This document shows positions 27,797 to 41,997 of a stretch of DNA of 64,000 nt, one piece after another. The notes below the pieces were generated by a model. It searched no databases and was not told where the DNA came from. It worked only from the letters and a program-made list of their open reading frames with translations. The DNA is taken from positions 28,518,739 through 28,582,738 of the forward strand of contig OZ023267.1 in NCBI GenBank assembly GCA_964006375.1. The letters are read 5' to 3'. Position 1 is the stretch's first letter. Each line of letters starts with the position of its first letter. Both the position numbers and the translations under genes were made by a program. Source of the DNA: Tillus elongatus. Taxonomy: Eukaryota; Arthropoda; Insecta; Coleoptera; Cleridae.

Positions 27797-28430
27797 CAAA
27801 AGTCTGGATGCAGCAAGTGTGTTATGGAAGCGAATTTCCATAAAAATGTTTTTAATAGTAATCAATCTGATAACCGGTATAGCCTATGTAGTAGAAACAA
27901 TGTACTATATTTTATCAAAATTACTTATGGTTTAAAAATATACAACAATTTTCCGAAGATAAACCTAAATGTTGGTTTCCTAACCAACAAAGTTTACGTT
28001 AATAGCAAATTGAGTTATTGAAATTTGAAGGATTTAATGAAAATTCGGTAAATTTGCAGATTAGCTCCCGAACGCTTTTCAATAAATTGTTTTTAGAAAC
28101 ATTACTAGGACCCCACCTGTATGCACAAACCACAGTAAAAATTTCTTGTTCACAGCCCTCAAGGAACTTACGGGACTGGGAGTGAATAGGGGTGCTGGGC
28201 GGGGTAGGTAGTAAAAAGGAAATATGAGCAGAAAATGCGAAGAAAACTGCTTAAAAGCTGTCTATTTGAAGCTATATCCCCATTAAATCCTGCCTACCCC
28301 GCACAGCACCCCTATTTGCCCCAGGTCACGTAACTTCCTTGGGGGGTATGAACAACAAGTTTTTCTTGTGGTTTATGCAACGAGGGTGGTTGTATGCACA
28401 CGAGGGGGGAAGGAAAATGCCTACGACGAA
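27797..28430. repeat. Second inverted duplication, left arm
   Basis: Reverse complement of about 29930-30555. Includes MITE end AAGTCTGGATGCAGCAAG and a GC-rich core around GGGCGGGGTAGG (28196) matching CTACCCCGCCCAG (30133). Confidence 0.85.
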
Positions 28431-28896
28431 TAAAAATTTACTAAAAATTGTGATGTATATTGCTTTAACAGCTTGCATAACGAGCCGCTGCTGTAACATG
28501 GATGATTTGTGAAGCTTACTAGTTTCTATAAATATAGAATGGGGTCAACGCACTAGCTCTCGCATTTCCAGTTGCATTCCGAAATACCTATTCACTGTTG
28601 GGAATCTAACTGTATTTTCATGTTATGCTTCTTTATAAAAGGTGTTTCAAAAATGTCTGCCAAAATTTCTAGGACCTATAGTACACCAAAACAAGTGTAG
28701 TTTACTCTATAAAAGTATTTCCTAAAATGCACCCCTAAGACCCCTAAGGAGCTACAGCCCCTAGAAAAAGAGCGTAAAAAATGTTTTTTTTTCATTTTTT
28801 CCAAAACTAGTACAGGTAACGTAATGAAATTTGTCACACGGGCGTAGTTTTTTAGCGAATTGTTTTTTTTTTAATTCGCTAATGAGAAGATCTGTG

Positions 28897-28897
<1 letters not shown>
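28431..28897. other. Unassigned plus family E hairpin
   Basis: GGTGTTTCAAAAATG at about 28640 resembles decayed transposon ends but is not assignable. A family E hairpin (TTAGCGAATTG...AATTCGCTAA) is at 28848-28884. Confidence 0.4.

Positions 28898-28979
<82 letters not shown>
28898..28979. repeat. (TA)n microsatellite
   Basis: Follows the family E hairpin module. Confidence 0.97.
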
Positions 28980-28982
<3 letters not shown>

Positions 28983-29010
28983 AAAATAATAAAAACTCTT
29001 TATTGAATAA

Positions 29011-29929
<919 letters not shown>

Positions 29930-30555
29930 CCCCCCCTCGGGTACATACAACCACTCTCGTTGCATAAACCACAAGAAAAGTTCTTGTTCATACCCCCCAA
30001 GGAAGTTACCTGACCTCGGGCTAATAGGGGTGCTACGCGGGATAGGCAGCGTTTAATGGGGATATGGCTTCAAAAAGGCAGCTTTCAAGCAGTTTTCTTC
30101 GCATTTTCTGCTCATATTTTATTTTTACTACCTACCCCGCCCAGAACCTCAATTCACTCCCAGTCCCGTAATTTCCTTGGGGGGTGTTAACAACAAATTA
30201 TTTTTTTTTTGGTTTGTACATCCAGGTGGGGTCCTAGTAATGTTTCTGAAAATAATTTTTTGAAAAGCTTTCGGGAGCTAATCTGCAAATTTACCGAATT
30301 TTTATTAAATCCTTCAAATTTCAATAACTCAATTTGCTATTAAATTATTTGTTGGTTAGGAAACCATCATTTAAGTTTATTTTCGGAAAATTCTTGTATA
30401 TTTTCAAACCATAAGTAATATGATAAAACATAGTACATTGTTTCTACTACATAGGCTATACCGGTAATCAGATTGAAGCTTGCTCGCAATTGCTATTAAA
30501 AACATTTTTATGGAAATTCACTTCCATAACACACTTGCTGCATCCAGACTTTTAA
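29930..30555. repeat. Second inverted duplication, right arm
   Basis: Inverted partner of 27797-28430, so the pair brackets about 1.5 kb containing both (TA)n tracts at 28.9-29.1 kb. Confidence 0.85.
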
Positions 30556-32159
30556 AAAATGTTTATATATTTTCAAACAATAAAGTTATTTGGATGAAAT
30601 ATGGTACATTGTTTCTATTATATAGGTAACCAAGTTTGCTGCCTGTTTTCATCAAAGACATTTGCTATTAAAAATACTTTAAAAAAAATTCGCTACCATA
30701 ACGCACTTGCTGCGTGCAGACTTTTATTAAAATATTAATAATTTGTTATAATCTTTATATTTTATTCAGAGGCGTAATACAAGGGGGCTGGAATGGTTCA
30801 ATTTCCATATCTTTTTTGCGTGGTTTCATCTAATACATATATCGAAAATCTCAAAGCTTCATTTATTTTACATAAAAAAGGTATCGTTGTCGAAAAAAGA
30901 AAAACTACCGATATATTACTGAAATGTGATATATAATCCTCTAAAATTAATTATTTTTTAGCTTTTTAGTACCAAAGTTATCTATATGTCTTAATATATA
31001 TTTTTTTAAAATTCTCTAAATCACATAATCTGATCGGTTATTGGAACTGAATAAGAAACCAAAGAATTTTTCTCTTGAACGGATCCCCAGATAAATCATT
31101 GTATGCGATTATAAATGTAAATATTTCAAAAACTAGAGACTTTATGTATAAAAAGGGTTGAAGCAGAAACGCAAAATACAGGCTGTTTTATTTTAAAAAC
31201 TTTAGCTACCGCATTTTGAATGTTTTTAAATTCAGCTTTTATTTATATGGCGTCTCGGTTTTCTCGACAAATAATATAAACAAAACCACTCTGAATGCGT
31301 CGTGGGATTGTACTATAAATTGGTAAAAACGCCATATCACAATTTTTTTTATGTGCCAAAAACCTCAAAAGTTGCAAAATAATTGGAATAACTCGGAAAC
31401 AATGAACAATGTAGTTTTGTTTTCTCTCAATTCTAAAAAAGTCTGGACGCAGCAAGTACGTTATGGAAGAGAATTTTCATAAAAATGTTTTAACAGCAAA
31501 TGCGAGCAGGCATCAATCTGATTACCGGTATAGCCTATGTAGTAGAAACAATGTACTATATTTTATCAAAATTATTTACTGTTTCAAAATGTACAAGAAT
31601 TTTCCGAAAATAAACTTAAATCTTGGTTTCCTAGCCAACAATTCTTACGTTAATAGCAAATTGAGTTATTTAAGTTTAAAGGATTTAATGAAAATTCGCT
31701 ACCAAAACGCACTTACTGCGTCTAGATTTTTTTCTTAAAAACATGCTTCATATTTCGATAAAAAATGCAAAAATACAATAACGAATTTGTTCTACGAAAA
31801 TCAGCTAAAAATTATGGACGTTAAACCATAAACTTAAATAAACATACAGCGAAAGCATCAACTTAACTAAACCGACAGCCAAAGCATCAGAGAAATGAAT
31901 TTTCTGTAAACATTTTAGTAAAATGAAGGGCAATGACGGTTGAAGCTAAAACTTAAGGGTTCGCAGAACACTCTTCTTGCCACAGTTTCTTTTCACAATT
32001 TGTATTTGTTTCACTTCTTCGCCTAAACATTGCCAATTTTGACGTTTCAAATCGAGACTTTGACGTTTTGAGGAAAATTCCAAAATTTTTCTCTTTAACT
32101 GCCCATAACTTTCTTGTCTTTAAACTTAGAGACCTAAATTTTGGTACAGTTCGTCCAGT
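30556..32159. other. Mosaic of MITE fragments
   Basis: MITE ends at about 30700, 31440 and 31705; family E-like interior at 31900-32150. The 30740-31430 part is unassigned and AT-rich. Confidence 0.55.
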
Positions 32160-32500
32160 TCGATCAACAAAATCGATGGCAGGCATTCTAACAGCGCTTT
32201 TTTAACGGAACACATTTGGGACCAGTGGAACTGCGCCCTACGTAAAATGGCCAAAGATATTTGGCGTTTTTACAACACAATTTACCAGAATTGCTGGAAG
32301 ACACCCCATTAGAACTTCGGAGAACAATGTTGTTTCAAAATGATGGATGCCCAGCCAATCTGCCTTAGCAGTAAGGCAATACTTGAATCAGACATACCCG
32401 GGCAGGTGGACGTCAAAGAATCAAAACAGCAGCTCAAGAAAGTTCACGAAGCAGTCTAAGAAGACTAAGAGGATCGTTTATGTATAGGACAGAATGGCCG
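32160..32500 (+). pseudogene. mariner/DUF4817-type transposase fragment
   Basis: Contains LNGTHLGPVELRPT-like sequence, LPELLEDTPLELRRTM and the second catalytic motif FQNDGCPA, then AVRQYLNQTYPGRW. It runs out into a decayed C-terminal region. First and third catalytic motifs are absent and at least one stop is present. Different from the copies at 14, 45 and 49 kb. It appears to be embedded in MITE-type sequence. Confidence 0.7.
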
Positions 32501-32559
32501 TCAATTAGAGCATCTGTTATGAATAGAATAACTTTTGTAAATATCACAATCTATTTATT

Positions 32560-32690
32560 TTAGTGAATTTTCTTAAAAAAAATTCACTAATGAGGAGATC
32601 CCGACTTTTGAATTTTGAAAAAATTTCTTCAGATGGGCGCTAATTAGGCCCTCCAGAAAACATATCCGGGGTCAGTTTCAATTTTTATAT

Positions 32691-32788
<98 letters not shown>

Positions 32789-33900
32789 CACACCAATAAC
32801 TCAAAAAATAATGGGCCGATTTTGATTAAATTTGGTGAAAAAATTCCTTTTGCAAATGGCTTGGACGAGTTTGTTAGCCAGGAAAATCTGCCCAGGTTTT
32901 TCCGGAAAATTTTGTGTTTTCTTTCAAAAAAAAATTATATCTCCGGAATTAACAAAGTAAGGGCAACCAAATTTGGCACGCAGGTTTACATCCTTATATG
33001 TAAGTCACCTACCAAAGCTATGTAGGTCAAAAGACAAAAAAGTTATAGGAATTTAAAGAAAAATAAATTGGGGTTTTCCTCAAAACGTCAAAGTGGCGAT
33101 TTAAAATGTCAAAATTGGCAACACTTAGGCAAAGAACTTGAATCTAATACGGGCTATAGAAATAAAATGTCTCAAGAAGGATGTTTTACCAACCCTAAAG
33201 TCTTAGTTTCAATCGTCATTGTCCTTCATTTTACTAAAATATTCCCGGAAAATTCATTTCAAATAGACCCTGTCTCTGATGCTTGGCAGTAGTCTTAGCT
33301 TTAGAGTTTATCGTTTAATGGTATATAATTTTTGTCGAATTTTCGTAAAAAATCAATAAAGCTCAATATATCCGTTATTATATAAGATATGAAAAAATTT
33401 TGTATATATTAATTATAGGGTGTCTTGAGCTACATCTTAAAATAATATTTCTACAATCACAGGATGGCCCATAAGTCGTTGGTGATACAAATTTCCATTT
33501 TTTTTTTAATCAAACACGCCTTATGTTATTGCATTTTTGCATTTTCCATCGAAATATAATGCATGTTTGTAAAAAAAGAAATTCTGGACGCAGCAAATGC
33601 GTTATGGTAGCGATTTTTGATCAAATGTTTCATATTTGAACAGCTCAATTTGCTATTAACCTATAAGGTTGACCAAGAAACGTGTTTTTTCGGGAACACT
33701 TTAAGTTTACTTTTGGAAATTTTTGTACATTTTCACACAATAAAGTTATTTTGATGAAACAAGGCACATTGTTTTTACTATATAGGTTATACTGGTAACC
33801 AAATTTGATGCCTGCTTTCTTAAAAAAAAACACATATTTGTTATTAAAAACATTTTTATGAAAATTCACTACCATAACGCACTTGCTGCGTCCAGAATTT
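32560..33900. repeat. Large inverted duplication, right arm (family E plus MITE)
   Basis: Inverted partner of 23934-25300. Order here: hairpin module 32565-32693, (TA)n, AATAATGGGCCGATTTTGAT segment, spacer, MITE 33585-33900. Confidence 0.85.
32694..32784. repeat. (TA)n microsatellite
   Basis: Core of the family E copy in the right arm. Confidence 0.98.
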
Positions 33901-34800
<900 letters not shown>

Positions 34801-35324
34801 TTTTATAGATTGGATGCATTTCAATTCATGTTACCGATTTCACATAACTTTGTAGATAACCAAATCAACCCTAAATTGCTTTGATGTATTGAAATTGAAA
34901 TTTGCTCTGGACAAGCAGTATCTAACCTTCAATTTTATTGTTTCTCTTGTACAAGGGACTCTATATGTCGGATAATCCGCACGTGTGGCTGCATGCAACT
35001 GCATGTAACATAAAATATGTATAAAAGAATTTACTTTATGAGACTTCTGTACCATCGCTATATTTCATGCATGCTTTCGTTACAAATGATTGTTTTTTCG
35101 ACCAGTAAAGGTCGTGCCTGCAATGTCAGTGTCACGGAATTCCGACGCTGCTGAATGGCGCACCAGATTTTCTTTGATGTAAGCTAAATTATCCGAATAC
35201 AATATCAATACACGTGTAGCATAATATAAAGGTAATTCTTGGAAAGCAAAACTACATTTTGGAAATGTTATTCGCAGAGTGTTTGGAATTCAATCTAGAT
35301 GTCATCATTTGTGAATGCTTTTAG
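34801..35324. other. Unassigned
   Basis: No gene or repeat recognised. Confidence 0.4.
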
Positions 35325-35409
35325 CGTTTAATTTTAGCGGATTTTCCTAGTAAAAGCTCTTCAAATGAGCGCTAACCAGGACCCCTGAACCAATATCCTA
35401 TGTCAGCTT

Positions 35410-35414
<5 letters not shown>
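35325..35414 (+). mobile_element. Family E hairpin-module fragment
   Basis: TTCAAATGAGCGCTAACCAG and CCAATATCCTATGTCAGC, the block that precedes (TA)n. Confidence 0.55.

Positions 35415-35491
<77 letters not shown>
35415..35491. repeat. (TA)n microsatellite
   Basis: Follows the family E fragment; an (AAT)n-like run is at 35521-35545. Confidence 0.97.
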
Positions 35492-35494
<3 letters not shown>

Positions 35495-35559
35495 GTACTG
35501 GCATATTTATAATTTTTTGCAAATAATAATAATAGTAATAATATTACCCAGTAATGAAG

Positions 35560-36171
35560 CACGATTTGACAAATGAGTTTACGAAATGCGTAAAGCAGGT
35601 AGTGCGGCATATCTTAACAGCAAGAACTTGACAAAAGCTTTTAATAAAGATGTATCTTCTGCACTTAGCTATTCATTTGGGATTGTGAAGTGGAAAAAAA
35701 CAGACACCGAAAATCTACAACGGAAGGGGCCAACACTCCTAATAAAATCCAAAAAGCGTTATCCCCGTAGTACCATCGAACGAGTAACCCTGCCTAGACA
35801 TCAAGGCGGAAGAGAAATGTTTGATATTGGTAAACAGTTGTATATTGGTAAACAGTTGGACCAGCAGATTTAAACCTCCGTATATATTTTCCTCAGCAGA
35901 CGCTGATTTCTAAATTACACCGTGCGATATACGAGGCAGATGATTCAACACCGCTACATTTAAGAGAAGACATACAAAGTCACCATGTTCTGTTGAGAAA
36001 AAGCTGCAATCTTGGATGTGGAATCTTCTCCATGGGCGACATCTGAATGAGACCTCGCAGACAAATATCGACAAATTGGTGCCCAACTACTGGTTGGTAT
36101 CCGTACAGATGTTTCCAAAGACAAAGGGGTTTTTAGTGGCCATACAAGATCAGGTCATTCCAAGAAGACAC
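35560..36171 (+). pseudogene. LINE-X reverse transcriptase C-terminal part, 5' piece of a split element
   Basis: Post-RT region of a non-LTR retrotransposon: ALSYSFGIVKWKKTDTENLQ, PRSTIERVTLPRHQGGREM, then LHGRHLNETSQ and NYWLVSVQMFPKTKGF. It ends VIPRRHF at 36171, where another LINE is inserted, and continues at 39024. The RT catalytic region is missing upstream, so this copy was already 5'-truncated. The exact clade is unsure; similar sequences occur in many arthropod LINEs. Confidence 0.75.
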
Positions 36172-39023
36172 TTTTTTTCTCCCTCAGTGCTTGTCCGCGT
36201 CTTTGCCGCCCCCACAGCACTGCAGCCTTTGGATTATTGTGCATGCCCTTAGTCTTTCTACTCCACCTATTCCAAAATCACTGTGCTTTGAACTAGCCTG
36301 CACAGCGATTAGTACGGTGAAGTTTTATATTGCTCTGTCTCCGGTCTAGACTGACCGTAGATCAGTTGTCTTTTGCGGTTCAAAGCTTTACACTTGCACA
36401 AGATGTGCTGGGCTGATTCCTCCCCCTCGCCGCAGAGTCTGCATGTGAGGTCCCACTCGAACCGCCCCACTTTATGCAGGTGTTTCTTGACGGCCGTGTG
36501 GCCCGTCAAGAAACCAGTTATGTTTCTGAGCTGTCCCCTGCTAAGATTTAGCAGCTCCACAGATCTCTTTGACTGGGTTCGTCAATTACTGACTTCTCGT
36601 CTGAGCGCTGGACAGTCTGCTCAGTACACCTTGTATTCGTTTCTGATCCAGTCTCCCCTGGCAGCCCTTTTGTCACGCGCAGAACCGTTTCTGGTCCCAT
36701 AAATGGTTCTGCTGACCCCCTCTTCGCAAGACTATCAGCTTCTTCATTGCCTTTACCCAGATGAGGGTGACCTCATTCTGCCCAGCCAGGTTGCTGGTCT
36801 CGTCTTGGCACTCACTTACCAGCCTTGAGTTTACCCGTTGGCTACTTAGGGCCTTTAGGGCTGCCTGGTTGTCTGTGGCTATGAGGATCCACTTGTTGGT
36901 GTAGCCCCTCCTCTTCTTGTCCCGCACACAGTGCAGGATGGCGTACATTTCGGCCTGAAAGACCGTTGCATGGGCCCCGAAGGAAATACTATGACTTACC
37001 CTCGGTCCTTCCGAATAAACACCTGCCCCCGTCCCACGCTCCCCGCCGGATCCTTCCGTGAACCAGACGAGTGCCTCCCGTGGTAAGCCCGCCATGCCTC
37101 ACGGTCGGGGATTTCCACTGTAAAATTGTTTTCCTACAGATTCGCGGGCTTGCGAAGTCTGACCTCATTTCAAGCATGGACTCCATCACGATTTATTGAA
37201 TTTTGCAGTGGCCGCTGAAGCCTGGGTTGATCTTGAGTCTACCATTGCAGACTAGTCTGTATAGTCCTAGCCTGACCTCCCCCATGATAACTAAGTGTAG
37301 GAGTGGGAGTAGATCCAGCAACACCTCTATGGCGGCTGTTGGGGTTGAAGACATGGCCCCTGTGATACCTAGGCAAGCCATCTTTTGGATGTTGCCTAGT
37401 TTTTGTTTGGCACTGGATTGTGTCACCTTAGGCCACCAGACCAGTGCTGCGTTTGTTAATGATGGTGTGACCACCCTTGTGTACAGCCAGTGGGCCGCAC
37501 TAGGTCTTAGTTCCCACGTTTTTCCATATAGCCGGCTAGTGACGCCTAGGGTCATAACTGTCTCACGCAGTATTTTTTCAACGTGACCATTCCAGGTTAG
37601 CTTAGAGTCCAATACGACCCCAAGATATTTTACCTCCCTGGCCATTGAGATGTTTCTGCCGTATAGAGTGACAGTTCTGTGGGTCTTCCACTTCCCCCCT
37701 CTCGTAAACGGTATGACGGTTGCTTTCTTGGAGCTCACCTCGAGCCCTTGGCCAACCGTCCACCTTTTTCAGTGCTGGCTGCATGCGCTTCCACACCGAC
37801 TGTGTAACCTTTCCTGGAACTATGATGACAATGCCGTCCTCGTAGCCCTGTACCTCGTGTCCCCCTCCCGAGAGCCTCCCTAGCAGGCTGTCCACGACTA
37901 GGCACCAGAGTAGAGAAGACAGAACGCTCCCCTGCGGACACCCCGTCGCGACCCTCGTCCGCAGCGTCCCTCTCGCGAGTGAGGTGAACATCCCTGAGCA
38001 TCAAACCGATCCACCTGCAGCAGGTCTCCTCTATTCCACGCTCCTTGACAGCTGTCAGTACCGATCCAAATGAGGTGTTGCTGAAGACCCCCCTGTGTGT
38101 CTCCATGCCCTCGAAATGTACCCCAGAGCCAGGCTAGCCCTCATAATGTGGGTAAGCGCCGGCGCCAGTATGTCTATATCCTGATGTCTATATCCTGTTG
38201 GAGCATGGGGCATTATGCCATCAAATCACAGGGATTTAAATGGCTTGAAGCTGTTAATGGTCCATCCGATTTTGCTCTAAGTAACCACCTCTTTGGCGAC
38301 TCGCCAGTCTACTCTAGATGCCCGCCTGTGCGGCGCCTCTATTTATAAGTGTTCCCAGTCTGGAGGTGATTGGTTTATTATGTTACAGCCGGGGAAGTGC
38401 GTCAGGAGTAAAAAACTTCCATAGTTTTCTCCCTCGAGATTGTAAAGCTTCCCGAGGATGTTCTAAGGGAGCCTATGTTGATCTGAGTGCCCTTGAACAG
38501 GATCTTGTGTAGTCGAGCACTCTCGGATGTGTTTTCCATTTCTTCGCAGTGCCTTCTCCACGACTACATCCTGGCGTCCCTCAGTCTTTTGTTATAAGTC
38601 GTTAGGGCATGTCTATATTCACCCCATGCTCTCGAATTTTGGCTGCGTTAAACAGCTTACGAACCTGCATCAACCTTTGCCTGAGGTCCTCGTTCCACAA
38701 CGGGACATTCCTGGTGGACGCCCTCATTTTCAGAGGGCAGTTGGCGTTAGAGGCCGAGGTGATTGCGTCTCGCACTTGGGCTGTCGCAATCTCGAAGTCT
38801 GTTGAATTGTTTATGGTACTCCTAACCCCCGCAGGTACACTGCTAGGTCTGCCCTGTAGGCTTCTCAATCCGACTTGCAAGAGTCCCGGTACCATACTGT
38901 TTGTCTTTCGACTTTTTTTCAAACCAGATATATCTATGTTCTGAGCTACTCACTTCCTAAGACACATCGCAGTCCTTAACAAAGTCACCCAGAAACTGGG
39001 TGGAAACTATTAGATCTAAAACT
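36172..39023 (-). mobile_element. I/Jockey-like LINE with RNase H, inserted into LINE-X
   Basis: Flanked by a 10-bp target duplication AAGAAGACAC (36162-36171 and 39024-39033). On the minus strand its 3' end is a run of seven A (T at 36172-36178) next to the duplication. The 5' end is truncated within the endonuclease region (VSSSEHRYI near 38935). Length 2.85 kb, GC-richer than the surroundings. Confidence 0.85.
36300..38990 (-). pseudogene. I/Jockey-like LINE polyprotein (endonuclease tail, RT, RNase H), heavily broken
   Basis: In minus-strand order: endonuclease tail near 38935, linker (NVPLWNEDLRQRLMQVRK, about 38700), RT start (FKSPGFDGIMP-like, about 38235), then an internal deletion that joins the region after YISRAWR to GVFSNTSFGSVL near 38085. 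It continues with CPQGSVLSSLLW (about 37945) and the catalytic box as GYEDGIVI, where YADD is expected. Next are the thumb YLGVVLDSKLTWN (about 37630), RNase H with WFTEGSGG and ATDNQAALKALSS (about 37060-36850), and a Cys-rich tail (CRLCGEGEESAQHILCKC). Deletion, frameshifts and the loss of two residues in the box rule out activity. Confidence 0.85.
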
Positions 39024-39790
39024 AAGAAGACACCACTTGAAGTATATAGTTGGAGATAATTCGGTCCAAGGTGACAAATACAGATTTGGGTGTCAGTCAT
39101 CAGAGACTATCCAGCACATTACCAGAAGATGTCAGGCGTTTGTGGCAACAGAATAAAAAGAGATACACGATGCAATCGCGAGAACACTTCACCAAGAACT
39201 GGCTCTGAAATGGGACCTTTAAATCTTAGTAAGTTGCCCTATTATAGATACACTTCTGAGCCTGTTTTAGTGAACTCCGGATACAGGTTATACTGAGATC
39301 GGACCGTGCTTACAGACCAACGAGTTGCACACAAGACGCCAGATATAATAACAGTGGATAAGTATTGCAAACAAGCAAAGCTGATTGATGTGGCCATTCC
39401 AAATATCAATAATCTAGAGATAAAGTACAACGAGAAAATCATTAAGTACAGAGACCGCGAGATGCAAGTAAAGAGACAGTGGAGAGCAGATAATGTTCGA
39501 GTGATCCCGATAGTTACGCCAACAGGAGTGGCTCCTAAGAATCTTGTAGAGACTGGACCTTGGAGAGCACCTTTATAAGGTTATGCAGAAAGTGATAACA
39601 GTTGCAACTGCCCACACCGTGCAAATATTCCTGGGAAATGAAGGTGAGTCGCGTTGTCGTTCAGGGCCTGATAACTGAGCTCAATCCCTTTGGTATCTGA
39701 GATATCTGGGATGAGTGAATGTTCTTCTGTGAGGGAGTGTGGAAGCGCTTCAGGCTAAAGTCATAATGATAATAATAATAATAATACTGG
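39024..39790 (+). pseudogene. LINE-X 3' piece and tail
   Basis: Continues the element interrupted at 36171: LKYIVGDNSVQGDKYRFGC, ETIQHITRRCQAF, then the C-terminal block KTPDIITVDKYCKQAK, LIDVAIPNINNLEIKYNEK and ending WRAPL near 39578. The 3' noncoding part finishes in an (ATA)n run at about 39766-39786, probably the LINE tail. Several frame changes. Confidence 0.75.
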
Positions 39791-39866
39791 TATGCATATG
39801 ATCTTTTCGTCTTCTCGTTAAGCAACATATTTAATGGAAGACAAATTTATAGTAGTTGTGACTTAC

Positions 39867-39996
39867 CCCGTCCTAGTACAATTTAGTTCGTCAGAAAAAT
39901 CTTTGCAGTCATTGTCGTTATCACATTCCCATTGACCAGGAATACAAAGGCCATTTTCACACTCAAATTGATCATCCGTACATCCCTTACTTGGTC
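39867..39996 (-). CDS. LDL-receptor class A repeat exon (second of three)
   Basis: A 130-bp internal exon encoding one full LDLa module. Six cysteines: [23 protein letters not shown], then DFSDELNC. The calcium-binding acidic residues of the DNDC...DFSDE signature are intact. Upstream acceptor TTTTTAG enters in phase 1; donor GG|GTAAGT exits in phase 2. Entry phase matches the exit of 58780-58973 and exit phase matches the entry of 4976-5082. A short Gly-Pro-Ser-Lys linker precedes the module. Same candidate protein types as for the 5-kb exon. Confidence 0.87.
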
Positions 39997-40384
39997 CTAA
40001 AAATAAAACATATGTTATATAATCTTTTATCAGTGTCTACAAAACTTGTGTGACTCTTTTTTAGCGATTTTTACAAACTACACATATACAACGCAAGCAA
40101 TGATAATACAGAAAATATTTTATTTAGTGCGTCATTAGAGACCAATACCACCGACAAAAATTGTGTGTTTTGTTTCTTTAACGTCGACCTGTAGGGATCA
40201 GTTTCACGTCTCTATCCTAGAAATTTTGCCGAACCCCTGCCTTCCCGTGCGGAGGGTATTTAACGTGCTCAACATCGCATGGACACAGGATCGATAGCTT
40301 TAAGTTCCCTCCGAAGGGCAGAACATTAAGATACTCAATTTGCTCAAATACAATGCCACATCCTTGTTGGTATTCTCGTTTAAC
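39997..40384. other. Intron sequence, nothing recognised
   Basis: No gene or repeat boundary identified. Confidence 0.4.
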
Positions 40385-40998
40385 TACATACAGGCTTGGA
40401 GACTACTTCTCTGGCTTCACTGTTGGTTTTTGTAGGTGAAGGACGTAACCAGCGTGTAAGCTAACTGGAGCAAGTGGCCCTTCGAATTCTGGAAGTTCTA
40501 GGATGTTCTTCAATGCTTCTGTGACTATAGTTTCGCTGCTTGACAGCATTTTCAGACAGATTAAAATTGAATTAGTACGAAATCATGACAACTACAAATA
40601 AATATCTGTTGCTATGTTATGATATGATGTTTTGATCAAAAAATTTTATCAAATTGAAAATAAAATGAAACACAGATGACAGATGAGGTTTTCAAAATGT
40701 CTATGTGATGTATGTCAATATTTAACATAAAAACTGGAAATAGCCTATAATAACTATGATAACAGTTACAACAATAAAATAACTAAACAATAACAGTATA
40801 AAAGCAGTCTCTATACAACTAAAATATCGACATACATCAACTCATTATTTTATTACAACTTTTTTGAAATAATAGTTAAATTTGTCTTGTTTTTGACTTA
40901 TTTAATTAGAAAGAAGAATATCCAAGAAAGGGGAATTCATTAAATCAGTTTGCTCGTTTAAAACAAGGTAGTTATTGTCGTGTGTGTGCTTTTTGACT
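40385..40998 (-). repeat. PLE-C left inverted arm
   Basis: Reverse complement of 41398-41997, starting at TACATACAGGCTTGGAG. Confidence 0.93.
40519..40561 (-). ncRNA. Hammerhead-like motif, PLE-C left arm
   Basis: Stem I UCUGU/ACAGA; core CUGAAAA; U; stem II GCUG/CAGC; GAA; stem III ACUA/UAGU; GUC. G8 is A in both arms, so activity is doubtful. Confidence 0.45.
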
Positions 40999-41089
40999 TA
41001 TAAAGCTTCAAAAAAGTCATTTCAGAAAACATTTCAAAAATTTTAAACACCTGTACAAATACAAAGGTAGCTTTTAAATCTTACAACAC

Positions 41090-41423
41090 GATGCGTGATT
41101 TGTTATTTAACGCGAAAGAAAAATCTTGTTTCCTGACAAAAGCTGGAGTTTATAAATTGGCTTGTACACATTGTAATGCAATCTACATTGGTCAAACTTC
41201 TAGAAATTTTAACACCCGATACAAAGAACATATTTCTGCATTTAGAAATAACCACGCTGACAAATCTACATTTGCAAAACATATTATTGATACCGAACAT
41301 AGATCTACAATAAATAACCGCATACAACCAATACATTTTTATAATGACAAACGTAAACTAGACTTTTCTGAAGCTTTAGAAGTCAAAAGGCACACACACA
41401 CAACAATAACTACCTTGTTTTAA
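41090..41423 (+). pseudogene. Penelope-like GIY-YIG endonuclease fragment, PLE-C
   Basis: Uninterrupted 110-codon frame from ATG 41091: a short lead, then the endonuclease signature GVYKLACTHCNAIYIGQTSR with FNTRYKEHISAFR behind it, including the conserved Tyr, Arg and His. Ends HTHTTITTLF at the start of the right arm. The reverse transcriptase half is missing, so it is a 5'-truncated relic even though the remaining frame is open. Confidence 0.8.
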
Positions 41424-41997
41424 ACGAGCAAACTGATTTAATGAATTCACCTTTCTTGGATATTCTTCTTTCTAATTAAATATGTCAAAGAAAATAAATT
41501 TAACTATTATTTCAAAAAAGTTGTAATAAAATAATGAGTTGATGTATGTCGATATTTTCGTTGTATAAAGACTACTTTTATACTGTTATTGTTTAGTTAT
41601 TTTATTGTTGTAACTGTTATCATAGTTATTATAGGCTATTTCTAGTTTTTATGTTAAATATTGACATACATCACATAGACATTTTGAAAACCTCATCTGT
41701 CATCTGTGTTTCATTTTATTTTCAATTTGATAAAAATTTTTTGATCAAAACATCATATCATAACATAGCAACAGATATTTATTTGTAGTTGTCATGATTT
41801 CGTACTAATTCAATTTTAATCTGTCTGAGAATGCTGTCAAGCAGCGAAACTATAGTCACAGAAGCATTGAAGAACATCCTAGAACTTCCAGAATTCGAAG
41901 GGCCACTTGCTCCAGTTAGCTCACGCGCTGGCTACGTCCTTCACCTAAAAAAAACAACAGTGAAGCCAGAGAAGTAGTCTCCAAGTCTGTATGTAGT
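41398..41997 (+). repeat. PLE-C right (direct) arm
   Basis: Partner of 40385-40998. Overlaps the end of the reading frame. Confidence 0.93.
41820..41862 (+). ncRNA. Hammerhead-like motif, PLE-C right arm
   Basis: Stem I UCUGU/ACAGA (5 bp); core CUGAGAA (41825-41831, G8 is A); U; stem II GCUG-UCAAG-CAGC; GAA; stem III ACUA/UAGU; GUC triplet at 41855-41857. Confidence 0.5.

Larger units (their letters stand above)
40385..41997 (+). mobile_element. Penelope-like element 3' end with inverted arms, family PLE-C
   Basis: Arms of about 600 bp: 40385-40998 (inverted) and 41398-41997 (direct), closely matching. Between them is one GIY-YIG reading frame. Each arm carries a hammerhead-like motif. Same layout as PLE-A copy 1 but unrelated in sequence. 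Confidence 0.85.

Noticed and set aside
37203..37586. Plus-strand frames within 36.3-38.9 kb
   Set aside because: They are shadows of the minus-strand LINE polyprotein.
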